This document shows, one piece after another, positions 28,097 through 37,249 of a stretch of 64,000 bases of DNA. The number at the start of each line of letters is the position of its first letter. The stretch's first letter is position 1. The translations under genes were made by a program, and so were the position numbers. Where the stretch lies: the NCBI RefSeq assembly GCF_014651695.1, contig NZ_BMXJ01000002.1, positions 62,001 through 126,000 on the forward strand. Direction: 5' to 3'. Below the pieces are notes generated by a model that was not told the origin of the DNA, did not search any database, and worked only from the letters and a program-made list of their open reading frames with translations. The DNA is from Nocardiopsis terrae (lineage in GTDB: Bacteria > Actinomycetota > Actinomycetes > Streptosporangiales > Streptosporangiaceae).

Positions 28097-30757
28097 ATGA
28101 TCAAGGGGTACGGTGTGTTCTGCGACGCCGACCACTACTTCTACGACACGCCCCACCGCCTCTGGTCGGGATCCGGCGCCTCCGGGACGGTCGGCGAACG
28201 CGACCGGGTTTTCGGAACGGCCGAGCGTCCGGTACCCGAAGGGTGGCAGAGCCACCGCGCCGGCGACTGGCTGGCGCTACGCCCCGTGGAGCACCATCTG
28301 CCGGACCAGGGATGGAAGATCCACGTCTCCGCCTGCCTGGACAACGCGGAAGCGATCCTGGCCCGGGTCTGGGACTACTGCGTGCCGCGGGGCGTCTCCT
28401 TCAAGTTCGTTCCCACCAGGTACCTGCTGCACAACCGGAACGCCAAGTACGCCGATCGCGGGGGCAGCGGGAAGTTCATCACCGTCTACCCGGCCGACGA
28501 GGACGAGTGCGCCTCGGTCGCCGCCGGTCTGGACGCACTCGTGGGCGGCGAACCCGGCCCGTACATCCTCAGTGACGTGCGCTGGAACGCGGGACCGGTC
28601 CACCTGCGCTACGGAAGCTTCACCAGACGGCACTGCTACGACGAGCACGGCGAGCCGGTGCCCGCCCTGGAGAACGCCGACGGCGTGCTCGTACCCGACC
28701 AGCGCGGTCCGGTCTTCCGAACTCCTGAGTGGGTGACCGTCCCCGACTTCCTCCGTCCGCACCTGGAGGCGCGCAGCGCCGTCGACGTCACCGGACTTCC
28801 GTACGACATCGAGCGGGCCCTGCACTTCTCCAACGGCGGCGGTGTCTACGCCGGGCGGGACCGGCGCACCGGTGAGCCCGTAGTGCTCAAGGAGGCCCGT
28901 CCGCACGCCGGACTGGCCGCCGACGGCGCCGACGCGGTGCGCCGCCTGGAGCAGGAGCGCACCGCCCTGGAACGCCTCTCGGGGCTGGGCTGCACCCCCG
29001 AGGTCAAGGACGCCTTCGACCTCGGCGACCACCGCTTCCTGGTGATGGAGTACATCCAGGGCAAGCCGTTGAACTCCTACTTCGCCCACCGCCACCCTCT
29101 GGTCGAGGCCGCCCCCGAACCGGAGAGGCTGAGGGAGTACGGCCGGTGGGCGATGCGCCTGCACGGCCTGGTGGAGGAGGCCATCGAGGCGGTGCACGAG
29201 CGCGGCATCGTCTTCAACGACCTGCACCTGTTCAACATCATGGTTTCCGAGGACGAGTCCTCGGTGGTGCTGCTCGACTTCGAGGTCGCCCGAGACGTCG
29301 AGGAGGGCGGTCGCCAGACGGTCGCCAACCCGGGGTTCGTCGCCCCGCGGAGTCGCCGGGGCTTCGACGTGGACCTGTACGCGCTGGCCTGCCTGCGCAT
29401 CGCCCTGTTCCTGCCCCTGACCAGTGTGCTGGCCGTGGACCGGAGCAAGGTCCGGCACCTGGCCGAGGAGGCCGCGCGTGTCTTCCCCGAGGCCCGGGAG
29501 TTCCTGGAGCTCGGCGTGGCGGAGATCCTGCGCGACCCGGACGGTGGAACGGTCGCGGGCACATCCCCGGAGGGGGCGGGCCCCGCGTTCACCGGCACGC
29601 ACGGCCCCTACCCGCCGGCCGAGCCGGGAGACTGGCCGCACAGCCGGGACTCGATGGTCCGCGCCATCCTCGCTTCGGCCACCCCCGACCGGGACGACCG
29701 CTACTTTCCCGGCGACATCGCCCAGTTCACGACGGCGGGCGGCGGGCTCTCCTTCGGCTACGGCGCCGCCGGGGTGCTCTACGCCCTTGCCGAGAGCGGT
29801 GCCGCACGGAGCCCCGAGGCCGAGGAATGGCTGGTGCGGCACAGCAAGGAGCCCGTGTCAGGGACCCCGCTGGGTTTCTTCGACGGACTCTCGGGCCTGT
29901 CCTGGACCCTGCACCGGCTCGGGTACGAGGAGCCTTCCCAGGCACTGGCCGAACTGGTCCTGGCTCAGCCGTGGGAGGGTCTCGGCCCCGGACTGCACGG
30001 TGGGACGGCCGGCATCGGCCTGGCCCTGGACTCCCTGGCCGCCGACACCGGAGAGGCGGAGCTGCGCTCGGGCGCGCTTCGCTGCGCGGAGCTGGCCGCG
30101 CACGGCTTCCTGAACGCCCCGCCCGAGCGGCGCCGCACCGGGCTGCTGCACGGGGGCGCGGGCGTCGCCCTGCTCTGCCTGCGCCTGTATGAGCGGACCG
30201 GCGACACAGCGCTGCTCGACCTGGCGGAGCGGACACTCCGGGCCGACCTCGACCGCTGCGTCACCAGCGCCTTCGGCACGCTTCAGGTGGACGAGGGGTG
30301 GCGGACCATGCCCTACCTCGGTGCGGGCAGCGTCGGCGTGGGGATCGTGCTCGACGACTACCTTGAGCACCGTTCCGACGATGTGTTCGAGCGGGTCCGC
30401 CCGGAGATCGTCGGGGCCGCGCGATCCGGGTTCTACGCCCAGCCCGGCCTCTTCCGCGGACTGGCCGGCATGGTGCTGTACCTGAGCCGGACGACCGCCC
30501 CCGGGCCCGGCACCGGACCCGCGGAAGTGCGCCGCCAGATCGACGCCCTGTCCCGGTACGCCATGCGTTACCAGGGCCACCTGGCCTTTCCCGGAGAGCA
30601 GTTGATGCGGCTCTCCATGGACCTTTCCACGGGCACCGCGGGATGTCTCCTCGCGCTCGCCGCAGCGCAGAGCGAACAGCCCGCCCGGCTGCCCTTCCTT
30701 CCTCCGCTGCGGCGGACCCAGAACCGGCCACTGCCATGGTCCGGAACAAATGAATAG
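28097..30757 (+). CDS. ramC: Class III lanthionine synthetase (RamC/AmfT-like)
   Basis: 886 residues, ATG 7 nt after GAGGGAG. Three parts are visible: an N-terminal lyase region (about 1-210, KFVPTRYLLHNRNAKYADRG), a Ser/Thr kinase region (about 225-480) with VVLKEARPH, catalytic FNDLHLFNIMVSEDE near 373 and LLDFEVA replacing DFG, and a C-terminal cyclase-like region with LHGGTAGIGLALDSL, LLHGGAGVALLCL and YLGAGSVGVGIVLDD. The zinc-binding Cys/His residues of class I, II and IV cyclases are absent, which defines class III. It phosphorylates and eliminates Ser/Thr of the precursor encoded 35 bp downstream and forms the (methyl)lanthionine or labionin rings. In Streptomyces the product is the aerial-growth surfactant SapB. 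Confidence 0.93.
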   Translation: MIKGYGVFCDADHYFYDTPHRLWSGSGASGTVGERDRVFGTAERPVPEGWQSHRAGDWLALRPVEHHLPDQGWKIHVSACLDNAEAILARVWDYCVPRGVSFKFVPTRYLLHNRNAKYADRGGSGKFITVYPADEDECASVAAGLDALVGGEPGPYILSDVRWNAGPVHLRYGSFTRRHCYDEHGEPVPALENADGVLVPDQRGPVFRTPEWVTVPDFLRPHLEARSAVDVTGLPYDIERALHFSNGGGVYAGRDRRTGEPVVLKEARPHAGLAADGADAVRRLEQERTALERLSGLGCTPEVKDAFDLGDHRFLVMEYIQGKPLNSYFAHRHPLVEAAPEPERLREYGRWAMRLHGLVEEAIEAVHERGIVFNDLHLFNIMVSEDESSVVLLDFEVARDVEEGGRQTVANPGFVAPRSRRGFDVDLYALACLRIALFLPLTSVLAVDRSKVRHLAEEAARVFPEAREFLELGVAEILRDPDGGTVAGTSPEGAGPAFTGTHGPYPPAEPGDWPHSRDSMVRAILASATPDRDDRYFPGDIAQFTTAGGGLSFGYGAAGVLYALAESGAARSPEAEEWLVRHSKEPVSGTPLGFFDGLSGLSWTLHRLGYEEPSQALAELVLAQPWEGLGPGLHGGTAGIGLALDSLAADTGEAELRSGALRCAELAAHGFLNAPPERRRTGLLHGGAGVALLCLRLYERTGDTALLDLAERTLRADLDRCVTSAFGTLQVDEGWRTMPYLGAGSVGVGIVLDDYLEHRSDDVFERVRPEIVGAARSGFYAQPGLFRGLAGMVLYLSRTTAPGPGTGPAEVRRQIDALSRYAMRYQGHLAFPGEQLMRLSMDLSTGTAGCLLALAAAQSEQPARLPFLPPLRRTQNRPLPWSGTNE

Positions 30758-30792
30758 AAGAGAAGAAATTACCGAACGGAAGGATATCAGTT

Positions 30793-30918
30793 ATGACCCT
30801 GCTCGACCTGCAGTCCCTGGAGACCGCCACGAACGAGGCCCACGGCGAGGTCGCGGGCACCAGCACCGCCAGCCTCCTGCTGTGCGGCGACAGCAGCCTG
30901 AGCGTCACCACCTGCTAG
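30793..30918 (+). CDS. ramS: Class III lanthipeptide precursor (RamS/SapB-like)
   Basis: A 41-residue peptide with AAGGA 9 nt upstream. The leader carries the class III recognition motif LLDLQ at 3-7 and EAHGEV before the core. The core (about 22-41) contains two S-x-x-x-C type rings, SLLLC and SLSVTTC, separated by GDS. From memory this is the same arrangement as Streptomyces coelicolor RamS, differing mainly in an LSI to LSV change and lacking the last Asn. Expected product: an amphiphilic two-ring SapB-like surfactant made by the upstream synthetase and exported by the two ABC proteins downstream. It is too short to be found by normal length cut-offs. Confidence 0.96.
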   Translation: MTLLDLQSLETATNEAHGEVAGTSTASLLLCGDSSLSVTTC

Positions 30919-30923
30919 GGGCG

Positions 30924-30979
30924 CGCCGCGGATGACGCGGCGTGACCGAGCCGTGGGGCCGGATCGTCGGCCCCACGGC
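30924..30979 (+). terminator. Tandem hairpins between precursor and transporter genes
   Basis: Two stems follow the precursor stop: CGCCGCG-GATGA-CGCGGCG (30924-30942) and a perfect 12-bp stem GCCGTGGGGCCG / CGGCCCCACGGC with a GATCGT loop (30950-30979). There is no U-tract. They probably attenuate transcription or protect the short mRNA so that precursor is made in excess over transporter. They also show that the transporter starts further downstream. Confidence 0.7.
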
Positions 30980-31070
30980 GTCGGGTCCGGTGAACGGGCC
31001 CTCCCTCCGGCCCGGCGGCGCCCGCGTGCGCTGCCGGGCTCCGCCACGAGCCATGCAGGAAGGCGACCGG

Positions 31071-32828
31071 ATGGTGTCCACCCGCCCGCCGGACGGTACG
31101 ACCGACGAAAGCGTCGCACGGTCCGCGGACGCCCTGCTCGTCCGTGTCACCCGGGCGAGCGCCGGACGCACCGCGGGAATCCTGCTGTGCGCCGCCGCCG
31201 CGGCGGCCGCCTCGCTCGCCCTGCCCGCCATGCTCGGCCGCACCCTCGACCTGCTCCTGGAAAGCCACCCTGACGCAGGACGCGCACTGGCGGTGACCGT
31301 GGCCCTGACCGCTGCCGAGGTCGCACTGGGCGCGGCCGTCGCCCTGCTGTCGGGAACGGTCGGTGCACGTTCCACCGCCTGGCTGCGGCTGCGGACGGTC
31401 CGGCGGTTGCTGGCCGCCGCGCCCCGAGACGTGAGCCGGTTCTCCCCCGGCGACGTGGCGACCCGCCTCTCGGTGCACGCAACCGAGGCCGGGGCGGCGC
31501 CGGCCGGTGCCGCCCAGATCATCGCGGCGGTCCTCGCTCCCGTCGGGGCCCTGGTCGCACTGTTCGTGATCGACCCGTGGACCGGGCTGGCCTTCGTCCT
31601 GGGACTACCTGCCCTGGGCCTGCTGCTGCGGTCCTTCGCCCGCCACTCCTCGGACAGTGTCTCCCGCTACCAGAGGGTGCAGTCCCTGCTCGCGACGCGG
31701 CTGACGGACGCCCTGGGCGGCGCACGCTCCATCGCCGCCGCCGGAACGGTGGACGAGGAACGCGCCCGTGTCCTGCTGCCCCTGGGCGAACTCGGCACCG
31801 AGGGGCGGCGCATGTGGTCGGTGCACGGCTCCGCGATGGCGCGCAGCGGAGTACTGATGCCCCTGCTCATCACCGCCGTGCTCGCGGTCGGCGGGTTCGG
31901 CCTGGCGGACGGGAGGATCAGTGTCGGCGACCTGCTGGCGGTGTCCCGGTACGCCGCGCTGGCCGCGGGGCTGGGATCGGTGGCCGGTCCGCTCGGAGCA
32001 CTGGTCCGCGGCCGAACGGCGGCCCGACGCGTGAACGCGCTCCTCACGGTCCCTCCGCTGACCCACGGGCGGGCGGAACTGCCTCCCGACGGCCCCGGAG
32101 CACTGGAACTGCGCGGTGTCGGGGTGGCGATCGACGGGGCGTGGGTGCTGCGCGGCGTCGACCTGTGCGTGCCAGGCGGCCAAACGGTGGCCGTCGTGGG
32201 ACGTTCCGGCTCCGGCAAGTCGACTCTGGGGGCCGTCGCCGGACGGCTCACCGACCCCGACGAGGGCGAGGTCCGCCTGGACGGCGTGCCCCTCGGCACC
32301 GTGGCGGCCGACGTGCTGCGCCGGGAGGTCGGGTACGCGTTCGAGCGGCCGCATCTCCAGGGCGCCACCGTCGGGGACGCGATCGCGTCGGGGGCCGAGA
32401 CCGCTCCGGCCGAAAGCGTACGGGCGGCAGCACGGGCGGCCGGAGCCGACGACTTCGTCCGGGCGCTTCCCCTGGGGTACGCCACACCGCTGGAGGAGGC
32501 GCCGTTCTCCGGTGGGGAGCTGCAACGGCTGGGTCTGGCTCGGGCGTTCGCCCACGCTGGACGCCTGATGATCCTGGACGACGCCACCTCCAGCCTCGAC
32601 ACGGCCACCGAACGGAGGGTGGACCGGGCTCTGGCGCACGAGGTCCGTGCCGGCACCCGCGTCGTCATCGCGCACCGGCTCTCCACCGCGGCGCGCGCGG
32701 ACCTGGTGGTGTGGCTGGAAGGCGGCCGTGTCCGGGCCGTCCGCACACACGCCGAGCTGTGGCGGGACCCCGGCTACCGTGCGGTCTTCGGCCACGGCGA
32801 CACCTCCGGCGCCCGGGGGGACCGGTGA
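31071..32828 (+). CDS. ramA: ABC half-transporter of the lanthipeptide locus (RamA-like)
   Basis: 585 residues from the ATG at 31071, chosen because AGGAAGG lies 7 nt upstream and earlier in-frame codons run through the hairpins. About six membrane helices occupy the first 300 residues. The ATPase has Walker A VGRSGSGKST, signature FSGGELQRLGLARAF (degenerate SGGEL) and Walker B RLMILDDATSSLD with H-loop IAHRLST. It overlaps the next gene by GTGA, and the two likely form a heterodimeric exporter of the SapB-like peptide. No leader-peptidase domain is fused. Confidence 0.88.
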   Translation: MVSTRPPDGTTDESVARSADALLVRVTRASAGRTAGILLCAAAAAAASLALPAMLGRTLDLLLESHPDAGRALAVTVALTAAEVALGAAVALLSGTVGARSTAWLRLRTVRRLLAAAPRDVSRFSPGDVATRLSVHATEAGAAPAGAAQIIAAVLAPVGALVALFVIDPWTGLAFVLGLPALGLLLRSFARHSSDSVSRYQRVQSLLATRLTDALGGARSIAAAGTVDEERARVLLPLGELGTEGRRMWSVHGSAMARSGVLMPLLITAVLAVGGFGLADGRISVGDLLAVSRYAALAAGLGSVAGPLGALVRGRTAARRVNALLTVPPLTHGRAELPPDGPGALELRGVGVAIDGAWVLRGVDLCVPGGQTVAVVGRSGSGKSTLGAVAGRLTDPDEGEVRLDGVPLGTVAADVLRREVGYAFERPHLQGATVGDAIASGAETAPAESVRAAARAAGADDFVRALPLGYATPLEEAPFSGGELQRLGLARAFAHAGRLMILDDATSSLDTATERRVDRALAHEVRAGTRVVIAHRLSTAARADLVVWLEGGRVRAVRTHAELWRDPGYRAVFGHGDTSGARGDR

Positions 32829-34654
32829 GGTCCGGGACGGTGGTGGAGGAGGCCGCGTCGACTGCCCGGCGCCCGACTCGGCCCGGCCGCCGCCGTGGCA
32901 CGCTGCGCGGGCTGATGCCGCACGCCCGGCCTTTCCTGTGGCGTCACAGGCGGGTGCTGCTGCGCCTGGGCGCCTGGTCGCTGATGGAGTCCGCGCAGAC
33001 CTTCCTCGTCGGGATCTGTCTGGCGCGCGCCCTGGACCAGGGGTTCCTGGTGGGACAGCCCACCGTAGGCCTGGCGTGGCTGGCCGTGGCCGCGGTCTCG
33101 ATCCTCCTGGCCGGGCCCGTACTGCGCGGTGTGTTCGGTCAGCTCTCGGGACTGGTGGAACCGTTGCGGGACGGGCTGGTGCGGCGCGCGGTCAGGGAGG
33201 CCCTGCGCCGGGCCGTGGCCGATCCGGCGCGGGCGGCGGGGGCTGAGCGAGCTGCGGTCTCGCGGCTCACCCAGCAGACGGAGATCGCACGGGACAGCTT
33301 CGCCGGACTGGTCCTGACGGTGCGTTCCTTCCTGTTCACCGCCGTGGGAGCGCTCGTGGGGATGCTCACCCTCGCCCCCGAGCTGCTGCTGGTCGTGGTG
33401 CCGCCCATGCTGCTCGGGCTGCTGCTCTTCCTCCTGACGCTCGCTCCCATGGCCGCGGCACAAGGCCGGTTCCTCGACGCCGACGAGGTTTTCACCAACC
33501 GTGCGGGAGGTCTGCGGGGCCAGCTGCGTGACCTGGTGGCCTGCGGAGCCACGGGCACGGCGGCCGACAGGACCGGGGGCCTGATCGACGAGGCCGCCGC
33601 GTCGACGCGTTCCCTGGCCCGGTGGACGGCTGTGCGAACGCTCGCACTCGGCACGGCCGGGCAGCTCCCCGTCCTCCTGCTGCTCGCCGCCACACCGTGG
33701 CTTCGCGACCAGGGTGTCACCACGGGGGCGCTCATGGGCGCCCTGGCCTACCTCGTGCAGTCCCTGCTGCCGGCGCTACAGGCGATGATGACCGCCGTGG
33801 GCGCTGCGGGCAGCCGCCTCGTGGTGGTCCTCGACCGATTCGTGTCCGCAGAGGCGGACGGCACCGACACGGGAGAGCCCCGGGAAACGGAGAGCGGTGA
33901 CCAGGGGGCGTTCGCCTCCCCGGTTCCGGGAACGGCGCCAGCGGTGTGGTGTCGGGGGTTGCGGGTGTCCTACGGCGCGGGCACACGGCCCCTGGTGGAG
34001 GACTTCGGACTCTCGGTCGAGGCCGGGGAGCGCATCGCGATCGTCGGCCCGAGCGGAATCGGCAAGTCCACGCTGGCGCATGTGCTGTCCGGGCTGCACA
34101 CCCCGGACGAGGGCTCCGTACGGTTGGCGGGCGAGCCGATCGCCGGGCGCTCCCCTCGGGAGCTGGCCCGGATGCGGGTTCTCCTCCCCCAGGAGGGCTA
34201 CGTCTTCGCCGGGTCGGTCCGGGAGAACCTCGCCCAGTTGGAGCCCGGTGCCGGGGACGACCGCCTCTCCCGGGCGGTGTCGGCGTTGCGCCTCGGGCCG
34301 CTGGTGGACCGCCTCGGCGGGCTGGGGGCCGACGTGGACCCCGGGGCGCTCTCCGCCGGGGAGCGGCAGGCGCTCTGCCTGGGCCGGGCCTATGTGTCCC
34401 CGGCGCCGCTGCTCATCCTGGACGAGTCGACCTGCCACCTGGACCCGGCCGCCGAGGCGCACGCGGAGAACGTGCTGGCGAACCGTCCGGGCACGACGCT
34501 GTTCGTCATCGCTCACCGGCTGTCCTCGGCTCTGCGGGCCGACCGGATCCTCGTCCTGGACGGCACGGGTACGGCGTTCGGCACGCACGAGTCCCTGCTG
34601 CGCGACTCCCCGCTCTACCGGGACCTGACGGGGCACTGGAACGCGTCCGGCTGA
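32825..34654 (+). CDS. ramB: ABC half-transporter of the lanthipeptide locus (RamB-like)
   Basis: 609 residues from a GTG overlapping the RamA-like stop. The open frame continues upstream only as a shadow of ramA. Membrane helices lie at about 40-310 (VGLAWLAVAAVSILLAGPVL, FLFTAVGALVGMLTLAPELL). The ATPase has Walker A VGPSGIGKST, signature LSAGERQALCLGRAY (LSAGE in place of LSGGQ), Walker B LLILDESTCHLD with Glu retained, and H-loop IAHRLSS. The canonical catalytic Glu here against Asp-Asp in RamA suggests one consensus and one degenerate site, as in many heterodimeric exporters. No RamR-type regulator follows it, unlike the Streptomyces ram locus. Confidence 0.88.
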   Translation: MRSGTVVEEAASTARRPTRPGRRRGTLRGLMPHARPFLWRHRRVLLRLGAWSLMESAQTFLVGICLARALDQGFLVGQPTVGLAWLAVAAVSILLAGPVLRGVFGQLSGLVEPLRDGLVRRAVREALRRAVADPARAAGAERAAVSRLTQQTEIARDSFAGLVLTVRSFLFTAVGALVGMLTLAPELLLVVVPPMLLGLLLFLLTLAPMAAAQGRFLDADEVFTNRAGGLRGQLRDLVACGATGTAADRTGGLIDEAAASTRSLARWTAVRTLALGTAGQLPVLLLLAATPWLRDQGVTTGALMGALAYLVQSLLPALQAMMTAVGAAGSRLVVVLDRFVSAEADGTDTGEPRETESGDQGAFASPVPGTAPAVWCRGLRVSYGAGTRPLVEDFGLSVEAGERIAIVGPSGIGKSTLAHVLSGLHTPDEGSVRLAGEPIAGRSPRELARMRVLLPQEGYVFAGSVRENLAQLEPGAGDDRLSRAVSALRLGPLVDRLGGLGADVDPGALSAGERQALCLGRAYVSPAPLLILDESTCHLDPAAEAHAENVLANRPGTTLFVIAHRLSSALRADRILVLDGTGTAFGTHESLLRDSPLYRDLTGHWNASG

Positions 34655-34737
34655 GTGTGCCGGGGCCGGCACCGCGTTCGGAACCGTGCGGAGCCCGGAC
34701 TTCGACCGGGGCCGTCCCCTGGCCTACGCTTCGGCTC

Positions 34738-35412
34738 GTGAAAGCAACTATCTGGAGCGGTGTCCGTGAACGGGTCGAGGCCCTGGCCCACAGGGACCGG
34801 ACGTGGGATGTCCTCGGGGCCTGGGACCGGTACGGGGGGACGGGCCACCACTTCCGGCTCGCCGCTCCGCTGTCGGAACCGGAGGTCACCGAGGCGGAGA
34901 CGCAGTGGGGCGTCTCGCTGCCCGAGGACTACCGCGGCTTCCTCCTCGATGTCGGCGCCGGCGGCGCCGGGCCGGGATACGGGCTCAGCACCCTGCACCG
35001 AACAGGCACGGGGTGGGAGTGGACCGACGTGGGCGGCGAGACGCGGCACGAAGCCCTGACGGTCGCCTTTCCCACCTCCGAGGAACGAGCGCGGCGCCTG
35101 GCCGAGCACGAGGACCGGGAGCCGAGGCGGTCCGGCTTCGCGACCCGGGAGGCGTTCGAGGCCGCGTACCGCGTGTGGCGGGACGCCGACGACGAACTCT
35201 TCGAGACCTCTTCCGACGGAGCGGTGTGCCTGAGCCACGAGGGCTGCGGCCACTTCCTCTGGCTCGTCGTGACGGGCCCCGAACGCGGCAGTATGTGGGT
35301 CGACGGCTTCTCGGCCGAGGGCGGCTTCCGCCCCCTCGGCACGCCGCACGAGAGAGTCGGATTCGCGGACTGGTACCTCGAATGGGTCATCAGGTGCGAG
35401 ACCGCCGCCTGA
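34738..35412 (+). CDS. SMI1/KNR4 (SUKH) family protein
   Basis: 224 residues from the GTG at 34738; upstream frame is a shadow of ramB. SUKH features: PLSEPEVTEAETQWGVSLPEDYRGFLLDVG near the N-terminus, then GPGYGLSTL, and a C-terminal half with LSHEGCGHFLWLVVTG, RGSMWVDG and a final WYLEWV. These proteins are frequent immunity components, though the longer versions with a complete C-terminal sandwich often have no adjacent toxin. Here it precedes another accessory gene broken by a stop codon, and no toxin is visible. Confidence 0.85.
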   Translation: MKATIWSGVRERVEALAHRDRTWDVLGAWDRYGGTGHHFRLAAPLSEPEVTEAETQWGVSLPEDYRGFLLDVGAGGAGPGYGLSTLHRTGTGWEWTDVGGETRHEALTVAFPTSEERARRLAEHEDREPRRSGFATREAFEAAYRVWRDADDELFETSSDGAVCLSHEGCGHFLWLVVTGPERGSMWVDGFSAEGGFRPLGTPHERVGFADWYLEWVIRCETAA

Positions 35413-35572
35413 GGGTGCCCGGCCGTGCGGGTGACAGTCCTGAAGCCGGGTTCTCCGAAGTCACCGCTGTTCGACGAAGGAACGGTAGCTGTCGAGCACC
35501 TCGGGTGCGAAGAGCGCACGGGGCCAGAGGACGGCGGTCAGCGGTCGCGTCAGCGCGGAAGTTGCGGAGCGC

Positions 35573-36284
35573 GTGGGCCAAGGACGTGAGCCGGGAACGC
35601 TTCGAGGAGTTCCACGCCATGCTTCCCCCGGCATACGAGCACCTGGTCCACGCGGCCAACGCGGCCCCGGACCGGCCGGACGCGTTGAACCACCTGCAGT
35701 GGTTCGGCCTGGGAGCGGGGATGTCCCGGGAGGACCTCGACTTCCTGTGGGACCGGATCATCGAGCGCGATCCGTGGCACCCCATGAGCCACCAGTCCCG
35801 CCTCCAGGTCCTGTGCCAGAAATGGGAGGGATCCCACGAGGAGATGTTCGCCTTCGCCCGGCAGGCAGCCGCACTCGCCCGCAAGGGCGACCCATTGCTG
35901 GAACTGGTACCGCGGGCGCACGTGGAACGGTTCATAATGCTGTAGCGGGAACGGGAGGACGACGTGGTGACCGTCGGCGACTTCAACTCCCTGCGCCGGG
36001 AGTACCTCACCGACCCCGGGGTACGGTCGGAGATCGCCGACGCCGCGGACCTGTGGCTGTCCGGGGACAACGACCACCCCACCAGACAGGAGACCGCGCA
36101 CGAGTTCGGCTCAGCGCTCTACTTCGCGGACGAGAAGGAGCTCGCGGCCCGTGCCCTGCGACTGGCCGGAACGACCGTCCCGGAGTCCTCGGCATGGGTC
36201 CAGTGGGAGTTGAGCTCGGAATACGAGTACGTCCGCGCCTGCCAGAAGTTGGAGATCCCGCTGTCCGCCCGGACCGAGGCGTAG
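35573..36284 (+). pseudogene. DUF4034-like helical protein interrupted by an in-frame TAG
   Basis: The first part (from about GTG 35585, residues SRERFEEFHAMLPPAYEHL onward) and the second part (VTVGDFNSLRREYL onward, ending 36284) are in the same frame, separated only by a TAG at 35943-35945. Together they follow a family I recall from actinomycetes: TPR-like helices, KWEGSHEEMFAFAR, E-L-V-x-x-A-H, a second block with D-P-x-V-R-S-E-I, then ALYFADEKELAARALRLAG. A ribosome-site-like GGGAACGGGAGGAC precedes a GTG at 35964-35969, so the second half could be made separately. The upstream N-terminal region of the family was not found, so the 5' end may also be lost. Function unknown. Confidence 0.6.
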
Positions 36285-36363
36285 TCGGCTTCCGGTAATC
36301 GCATCCGGCACGCTCCGCCTTCCCCCGGCACACCCTTCTCCCGACCCCATGGAGGGCACCACC

Positions 36364-36816
36364 GTGCGAAGATTCGCGCCGAGGATCGCGCTCACGCTCG
36401 TGATCCTCTTCGTCGTCCTCGTCCTGGCCGCCAGACACCTGCTCGTACCGGCGAACCGGTCCTTCGAGTACGGCGACGGGATCAGGCTCCAACTCCTGAG
36501 CATCTCCCACGAGGACGTCGACGGACAGGAGAGGGTCACGTGGGGGGTGGAGGTCATCAACGGGACAGACGGGCCGCTGGACCTGAGCCTGTCCTCGACC
36601 TGCCGTCACGCCGTACCGCCCCTCGAGTCCGGCCCCTCCGACCTGGCCGAGCGGAACGGGGAGGAGGTCTCACTGTCGGCGGGGCTGGCCACGGACGTCG
36701 CGGACTCCTGTCCGTCACCGAGGTCGGGCTCGTGGTGGGTCTACACCCTCACCCTGGAGGACGAAACAGGCGGTGTCGGCTCCCGCACCGTCACCTTCAC
36801 GGGCCGGGCCCACTGA
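36364..36816 (+). CDS. Small membrane-anchored or secreted protein
   Basis: 150 residues from the GTG at 36364, which has GGAGGG 7 nt upstream; an ATG 15 bp earlier overlaps that site and is less likely. An N-terminal helix RIALTLVILFVVLVLAAR is preceded by RR, consistent with a signal anchor. The extracytoplasmic part is a predicted beta sandwich (LLSISHEDVDGQERVTWGVE, LTLEDETGGVGSRTVTF) with two cysteines (STCRH, DSCPS) that could form a disulfide. It resembles DUF4352-type extracellular domains in outline only. It stands alone after the broken gene. Confidence 0.65.
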   Translation: MRRFAPRIALTLVILFVVLVLAARHLLVPANRSFEYGDGIRLQLLSISHEDVDGQERVTWGVEVINGTDGPLDLSLSSTCRHAVPPLESGPSDLAERNGEEVSLSAGLATDVADSCPSPRSGSWWVYTLTLEDETGGVGSRTVTFTGRAH

Positions 36817-37249
36817 CCCCGGCCGTACCGGCTGACCGTTGACGGGCACGGCCCAAGTGTCACCGCTCGGCCGAATCCGTGGCGTCGTCCGCGAGCGCGC
36901 GTATCTGCGCGTCGACGGTGCACCCCAGGACACGCACACCCTGTTCGAGCGGATGGTGCGCCGGGTACTCACCGGCCTCGTCGAGACGCCCCTGCCTGCT
37001 CAGCCCCGGCGCGGCCCGGCTGCAGCGGTTCCGGGCCGCGCGCGGTGGGGTGGACCGTCTTCCCCGCCTCCCTCCAGGAAGGCCCCGGGCCCGTGGGCTC
37101 CACTCCCCCGAACCGGGCGTGCGACCCTCCCGGGGTGCCCACTTCCCCTGGTGCGTCGAAGAACCGGGCGGGCGCGGTGTGCATAGGGTGGCCGGAGGCA
37201 GGGCCCTGCGAGGGCGTGGTCCGGACCGGCGAAGCCAGGAGGGCGACCG
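36817..37249. other. Intergenic region without recognised gene
   Basis: Six-frame reading gives only arginine/proline-rich random frames and no ribosome-site-backed start. The right end carries AGGAGGG just before the TTG start at 37250. I see no further signal. Confidence 0.4.

Noticed and set aside
30942..31070. Upstream extension of the RamA-like transporter
   Set aside because: Would translate through a 12-bp hairpin; the ATG at 31071 has AGGAAGG in the right place.
34803..35570. Long N-terminus in the frame of the split helical gene
   Set aside because: This part is an out-of-frame shadow of the SMI1/KNR4 gene and lacks family motifs.
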